This document shows, piece by piece, positions 6,629 through 9,109 of a stretch of 9,109 nucleotides of DNA. Position 1 is the stretch's first letter; every line of letters starts with the position of its first letter. The DNA is taken from contig JAOUPW010000045.1 in assembly GCA_029879665.1 (NCBI GenBank), positions 1-9,109 of the forward strand, in the 5' to 3' direction. The notes beneath the pieces were generated by a model that was not told the origin of the DNA, did no database searches, and saw nothing but the letters and a program-made list of their open reading frames with translations. Both the position numbers and the translations under genes were made by a program. The DNA is from Rhodospirillales bacterium. GTDB taxonomy: Bacteria > Pseudomonadota > Alphaproteobacteria > Rhodospirillales > JAOUPW01.

Positions 6629-8099
6629 CGCCCTTTACGGCACGATAGCCGTTGATAATCAGGGTCAGGGCGCCGACGATCAACAGGCCGAGACCAATCG
6701 GCCGGTCAAGATAGCCGGTGAGCTCATAATGCAACATCTGCATGGCCTGGGCAAAGGTCTGTTCGCCGATTTTGCCCAGAATCAAGCCGAGCACGATGCC
6801 GGCCACCGAATAACCGGAGCGGCGCAGGAAAAACCCGACGATACCGGCAATGAACATGACCATGATATCGATAACCAAACCGCGCACCGCATAGGCGCCG
6901 ACCGTCGCCATCAGCAAGATCGCCGGCGCCAACAGATGGAAAGGAACGCGCAACAGGTGGACCACCGTCTTGGTCTGCAGCCAACCCAGGAAAAAAATGG
7001 AAATGTTGGCATAAAACATGGCGGCGAACACCACCCACACCAGATCGCCGCTGTTTATGAAAACCAGGGGGCCAGGCTCCATGTCGTGCATTTGAAAAAC
7101 GCCGACCATCATCGCCGTCAATGCGCCGCCGGGCAGACCCAGGGCAAGCAGCGGGATCATAGCGGCGCCGGTGGCGGCGTTGTTGGCGGTTTCCGATGAC
7201 ACCACGCCTTCCAACTCGCCCTTGCCGAATTTGGTCTTATCCTTGGCCCAACGCACGGCCTCGCTGTAACCCATGAAAGCGGCCAGCGTCGCGCCGATGC
7301 CAGGCAGGATGCCGCAGAAGAATCCGATCACCACCGAGCGCGCCACCGCGAACTTGAGTTTCCAGAATTCCGCGAAAGTTGGAAAATCGAGGTTGACCTT
7401 GGGGGCTTCGTAGATTCCGGTGGCGCGCCGTTCCGCTTGAATAAATACTTCCGAAACGGCGAAGACGCCAAGAATGGTCGGAATGAAATGAATGCCGGCC
7501 AACAGATAGGCAACGCCGAAATCAAAGCGCTTAACCCCGCCGACGGGATCGAGCCCGACCATGGCAATCATCAGACCGAACAGAACCGACAGCCAGCCCT
7601 TCCATAAGGTCTTGGCGCCGACCGAAGAAGCCACCGAAAGGCCGAAGAAAACGAGGGCGAAAATTTCCGGCGGGCCGAAAGCGGAAATGGCCCAGTCGGC
7701 AATCGGCGCCGTCGCGACCATCATCAGCAAGGCGGAAGCGGTGCCGCCGAGCGCGGAGCACATGACTGCCGCGCCGACGGCCTTTCCCGCCTGCCCCTTG
7801 CGGGTCATGGGATAACCGTCAAAGGCAGTCGGTGCGTTTTCAGGCGCCCCCGGAATATTGAACAAGATGGCGGTGATCGCGCCGCCGAAGACGCCGGAAC
7901 AGTAAATCACGGAAAACAGCATGATGCCGTCCTGGGCCGTCAACTGCGCCGTGAACGGCAACAGGATTGCCGCCAGGGTCAGCATGCTGACGCCGGGAAT
8001 GGCGCCGAACACCATACCGCCGAGCAAGCCCGCGATGAAGATCAACACACTGGTTGGGTTGCTGAAAAGCGTTATTGATCCGGCTATAAAATGTTCCAT
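6618..8099 (-). CDS. tctA: Tripartite tricarboxylate transporter, large permease subunit TctA
   Basis: This 493-residue, roughly 12-segment membrane protein is the large transport subunit of a TTT-family secondary importer, driven by an ion gradient and fed by a periplasmic TctC protein. Diagnostic motifs are visible in both repeated halves: GAIPGVS (32-38) and NIPGAPENAPTAFDGYP (81-97) in the first, and GILPGIG (263-269) followed by a segment with SSETANNAATGAAMIPLLALGLPG in pieces in the second. Length is typical (about 490-510). The ATG at 8099 is 27 bp after the tctB stop. The ribosome binding site is poor: the gap is a purine-rich A tract (AAAAAAAGAAAA), so translation may lean on coupling to tctB. 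Substrates in the family include citrate, tartrate, aromatic acids and other carboxylates. The downstream ligase and dehydrogenase suggest a small acid here. Confidence 0.95.
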   Translation of the reverse strand: MEHFIAGSITLFSNPTSVLIFIAGLLGGMVFGAIPGVSMLTLAAILLPFTAQLTAQDGIMLFSVIYCSGVFGGAITAILFNIPGAPENAPTAFDGYPMTRKGQAGKAVGAAVMCSALGGTASALLMMVATAPIADWAISAFGPPEIFALVFFGLSVASSVGAKTLWKGWLSVLFGLMIAMVGLDPVGGVKRFDFGVAYLLAGIHFIPTILGVFAVSEVFIQAERRATGIYEAPKVNLDFPTFAEFWKLKFAVARSVVIGFFCGILPGIGATLAAFMGYSEAVRWAKDKTKFGKGELEGVVSSETANNAATGAAMIPLLALGLPGGALTAMMVGVFQMHDMEPGPLVFINSGDLVWVVFAAMFYANISIFFLGWLQTKTVVHLLRVPFHLLAPAILLMATVGAYAVRGLVIDIMVMFIAGIVGFFLRRSGYSVAGIVLGLILGKIGEQTFAQAMQMLHYELTGYLDRPIGLGLLIVGALTLIINGYRAVKGARI

Positions 8100-8126
8100 T
8101 GCGTTTTCTTTTTTTACGTGGAGCGG

Positions 8127-8678
8127 CTAGCGGATAATCACCAGCAGCCAGTTGCTGAAATCATAAAACGGATGCAGGTTTCCCGTCGGCAGGCCGACAT
8201 AAAGAAGCTTGGCGAAACAGATCAAAATAAATACGTAAATGAAAACGGTAACGCCGATCAGGCGTTTCCATCTCCGTTCGCCGGCAATATAAAGAAATAT
8301 GGCGATAAAAACCGGCGTCAGGGAATAAAACCCGATCAACTCAAGCAGGCTTGCATAAATGACGGGAACGAACAGGGTCGCGGCCAGCCGGAAGTGATTG
8401 GTTCTGGGCACTTCCGTTTCTTCGGAAGCGTCTATATCGCCATCAGTCTCCGTTATGCCGTGGATTTCGTGGAGCTGTTTTGAAAAACGCACGTCTTCGT
8501 AAAATTGGAACATGGCAGCGAGAAAGATTAATAGGATTACCGCACGGGGCCAGCCGAAGGCGCCATAACGATAAATTTCGATATCCTGATTGAAGCTGTA
8601 GGTATATGCAAACGCACCAATGGCGAACAACAGCCAGAAAGAAACCTCGAAAACCTGCCCCTGGGTTAATCCCTTCAC
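8127..8678 (-). CDS. tctB: Tripartite tricarboxylate transporter, small membrane subunit TctB
   Basis: This 183-residue membrane protein has four to five hydrophobic segments (about 11-29, 45-60, 98-116, 118-133 and 141-161) and the family's GAFGWPR turn (39-45) before the second segment. A GLPTG motif (162-166) near the C-terminus is also typical of TctB. A long acidic cytoplasmic or periplasmic loop (about 70-93, rich in D and E) separates the two halves. The start is GTG at 8678: no ATG is in frame upstream before a TAA eight codons away, and the purine-rich AGGGAAGG sits just five bases before it. TctB is needed with TctA for transport, but its exact role in the family is poorly defined. 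It lies between the tctC end and tctA, in the usual C-B-A order. Confidence 0.9.
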   Translation of the reverse strand: MKGLTQGQVFEVSFWLLFAIGAFAYTYSFNQDIEIYRYGAFGWPRAVILLIFLAAMFQFYEDVRFSKQLHEIHGITETDGDIDASEETEVPRTNHFRLAATLFVPVIYASLLELIGFYSLTPVFIAIFLYIAGERRWKRLIGVTVFIYVFILICFAKLLYVGLPTGNLHPFYDFSNWLLVIIR

Positions 8679-8683
8679 TTGCC

Positions 8684-8690
8684 TTCCCTC
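8684..8690 (-). promoter_or_regulatory. Ribosome binding site that supports the GTG start of tctB
   Basis: On the minus strand the bases before the GTG at 8678 read GAGGGAAGGCAA, a good Shine-Dalgarno match at ordinary spacing. The same bases lie inside a five-codon ATG-to-TGA frame (8692-8675) whose TGA overlaps the GTG, giving the junction GTGA. Confidence 0.5.
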
Positions 8691-8702
8691 ATCTTAATTA
8701 TA

Positions 8703-8732
8703 CCGGACCCCGACGAAACCGCCGGGGTCCGG
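8703..8732 (-). promoter_or_regulatory. GC-rich stem-loop between tctC and tctB
   Basis: CCGGACCCCG (8703-8712) and CGGGGTCCGG (8723-8732) are perfect 10-bp inverted arms around a 10-base centre. On the minus-strand transcript three further pairs (one of them G-U) can form inside, leaving a GUUU tetraloop. It starts about 30 bases after the tctC stop codon. On the minus strand it is followed by UAUAAUUAAG and not by a U tract, so it is not a classic intrinsic terminator for tctC. On the plus strand it is followed by ATCGTTTTCTT. The likeliest role is protecting the 3' end of the tctC message or partial attenuation, so that the binding protein is made in excess over the membrane subunits. Confidence 0.7.
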
Positions 8733-8762
8733 ATCGTTTTCTTAATTCCAATGGGTATCGGA

Positions 8763-9109
8763 TTATTTCTTCAGACCCATTTTCTTGTACGTGTCACGAT
8801 AGATTTTCATGGTTGAGTTGATCAGTTTGATGGAACCTTCGGTGTCCCGGAAGCTGTCGATCAGGTGCATGTATTTCTTTTTGTTATAAGCCTGATAGCT
8901 GGGCTGCCTGAAGGCACCCTGAAAGGCTTCCTGCAACCACTTCACCCGTTGCGGCGGAACGCCCTTTTTCACATAGAAGCCGCGATAGCGCATCAGGGGC
9001 TCGAACTTCAGGCCCACATCGGCCAGACTCGGCGTATCGGGGAAGGCCGACGGACGCTCCTTCAGCAGAGTCAGGATCGGTTTGAAATCGCCGCTGTCGA
9101 GAAAGTTTC
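8763..9109 (-). CDS. tctC: TctC/Bug-family periplasmic substrate-binding protein, C-terminal part (5' end outside the window)
   Basis: The frame is open from the right edge (first full codon at 9107) down to TAA at 8763-8765, giving the last 114 residues; the N-terminal signal peptide and first lobe lie beyond the window. The visible part has the family's ERPSAFPDTPSLADVG segment, close to the usual R-x-P-x-x-P-D-x-P-T-x-x-E-x-G, then a turn into KKGVPPQRVKWLQEAF (compare the common 'P-x-G-x-P-x-x-V-x-x-L' stretch) and a lysine-rich end (MGLKK). Bug proteins bind small carboxylates through bridging waters and feed TctAB. The first ATG-like start some gene finders would choose is the GTG at 9017, but the family match runs through it, so it is internal. 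It is the first visible gene of the minus-strand train. Confidence 0.9.
   Translation of the reverse strand, partial: NFLDSGDFKPILTLLKERPSAFPDTPSLADVGLKFEPLMRYRGFYVKKGVPPQRVKWLQEAFQGAFRQPSYQAYNKKKYMHLIDSFRDTEGSIKLINSTMKIYRDTYKKMGLKK

Noticed and set aside
8697..8702. Perfect TATAAT on the minus strand just upstream of tctB
   Set aside because: The position 17 bp upstream falls inside the hairpin arm and has no -35-like TTGACA, so the match is probably chance in an AT-rich spacer.
8703..8740. The stem-loop as an intrinsic terminator for a plus-strand transcript
   Set aside because: It is followed on the plus strand by a short T-rich stretch, but there is no plus-strand gene upstream of it: the region to the left is occupied by minus-strand tctB and tctA.

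Overview
The window reads as a piece of a G+C-rich proteobacterial chromosome, most likely alphaproteobacterial. That is an inference from gene content (a tripartite tricarboxylate transporter, a class III CoA-transferase, a SauS-type aldehyde dehydrogenase) and codon style; no rRNA or other marker gene is present to fix the taxon. Coding density is very high. No gap exceeds about 85 bp, and I see no tRNA, rRNA, IS element, CRISPR array or phage gene.

Layout: two convergent gene trains meet near 3127-3138. The plus-strand train (1-3126) contains the last 34 codons of an unidentified gene, an enolase-superfamily enzyme of the muconate-lactonizing/dipeptide-epimerase type, a TauE/SafE-family membrane permease and a CaiB/BaiF (class III) CoA-transferase. 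The minus-strand train, read from 9109 down to 3139, contains the C-terminal part of a TctC/Bug periplasmic binding protein, TctB, TctA, a CoA-acylating aldehyde dehydrogenase resembling sulfoacetaldehyde dehydrogenase SauS, and a two-subunit ADP-forming acyl-CoA ligase of the succinyl-CoA synthetase type (beta then alpha, overlapping by 4 bp).

How the genes may work together: the minus-strand genes form a short carboxylate pathway. The TctCBA system would import a small organic acid, the SucCD-like ligase would activate it to an acyl-CoA with ATP, and the acylating dehydrogenase would reduce the acyl-CoA to an aldehyde (or the last two steps would run in reverse, conserving ATP). Because the dehydrogenase looks like SauS and a TauE-type permease lies nearby, sulfoacetate is the leading candidate substrate: sulfoacetate to sulfoacetyl-CoA to sulfoacetaldehyde, with sulfite later exported. 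The desulfonating enzyme (Xsc or a sulfoacetaldehyde reductase/lyase route) is not in the window, so this assignment is a hypothesis. The plus-strand train has no assigned pathway.

Notable non-coding structure: a strong GC-rich stem-loop lies between tctC and tctB, and an exact 11-bp tandem duplication sits on the tctA stop codon. Both ends of the window cut through genes.
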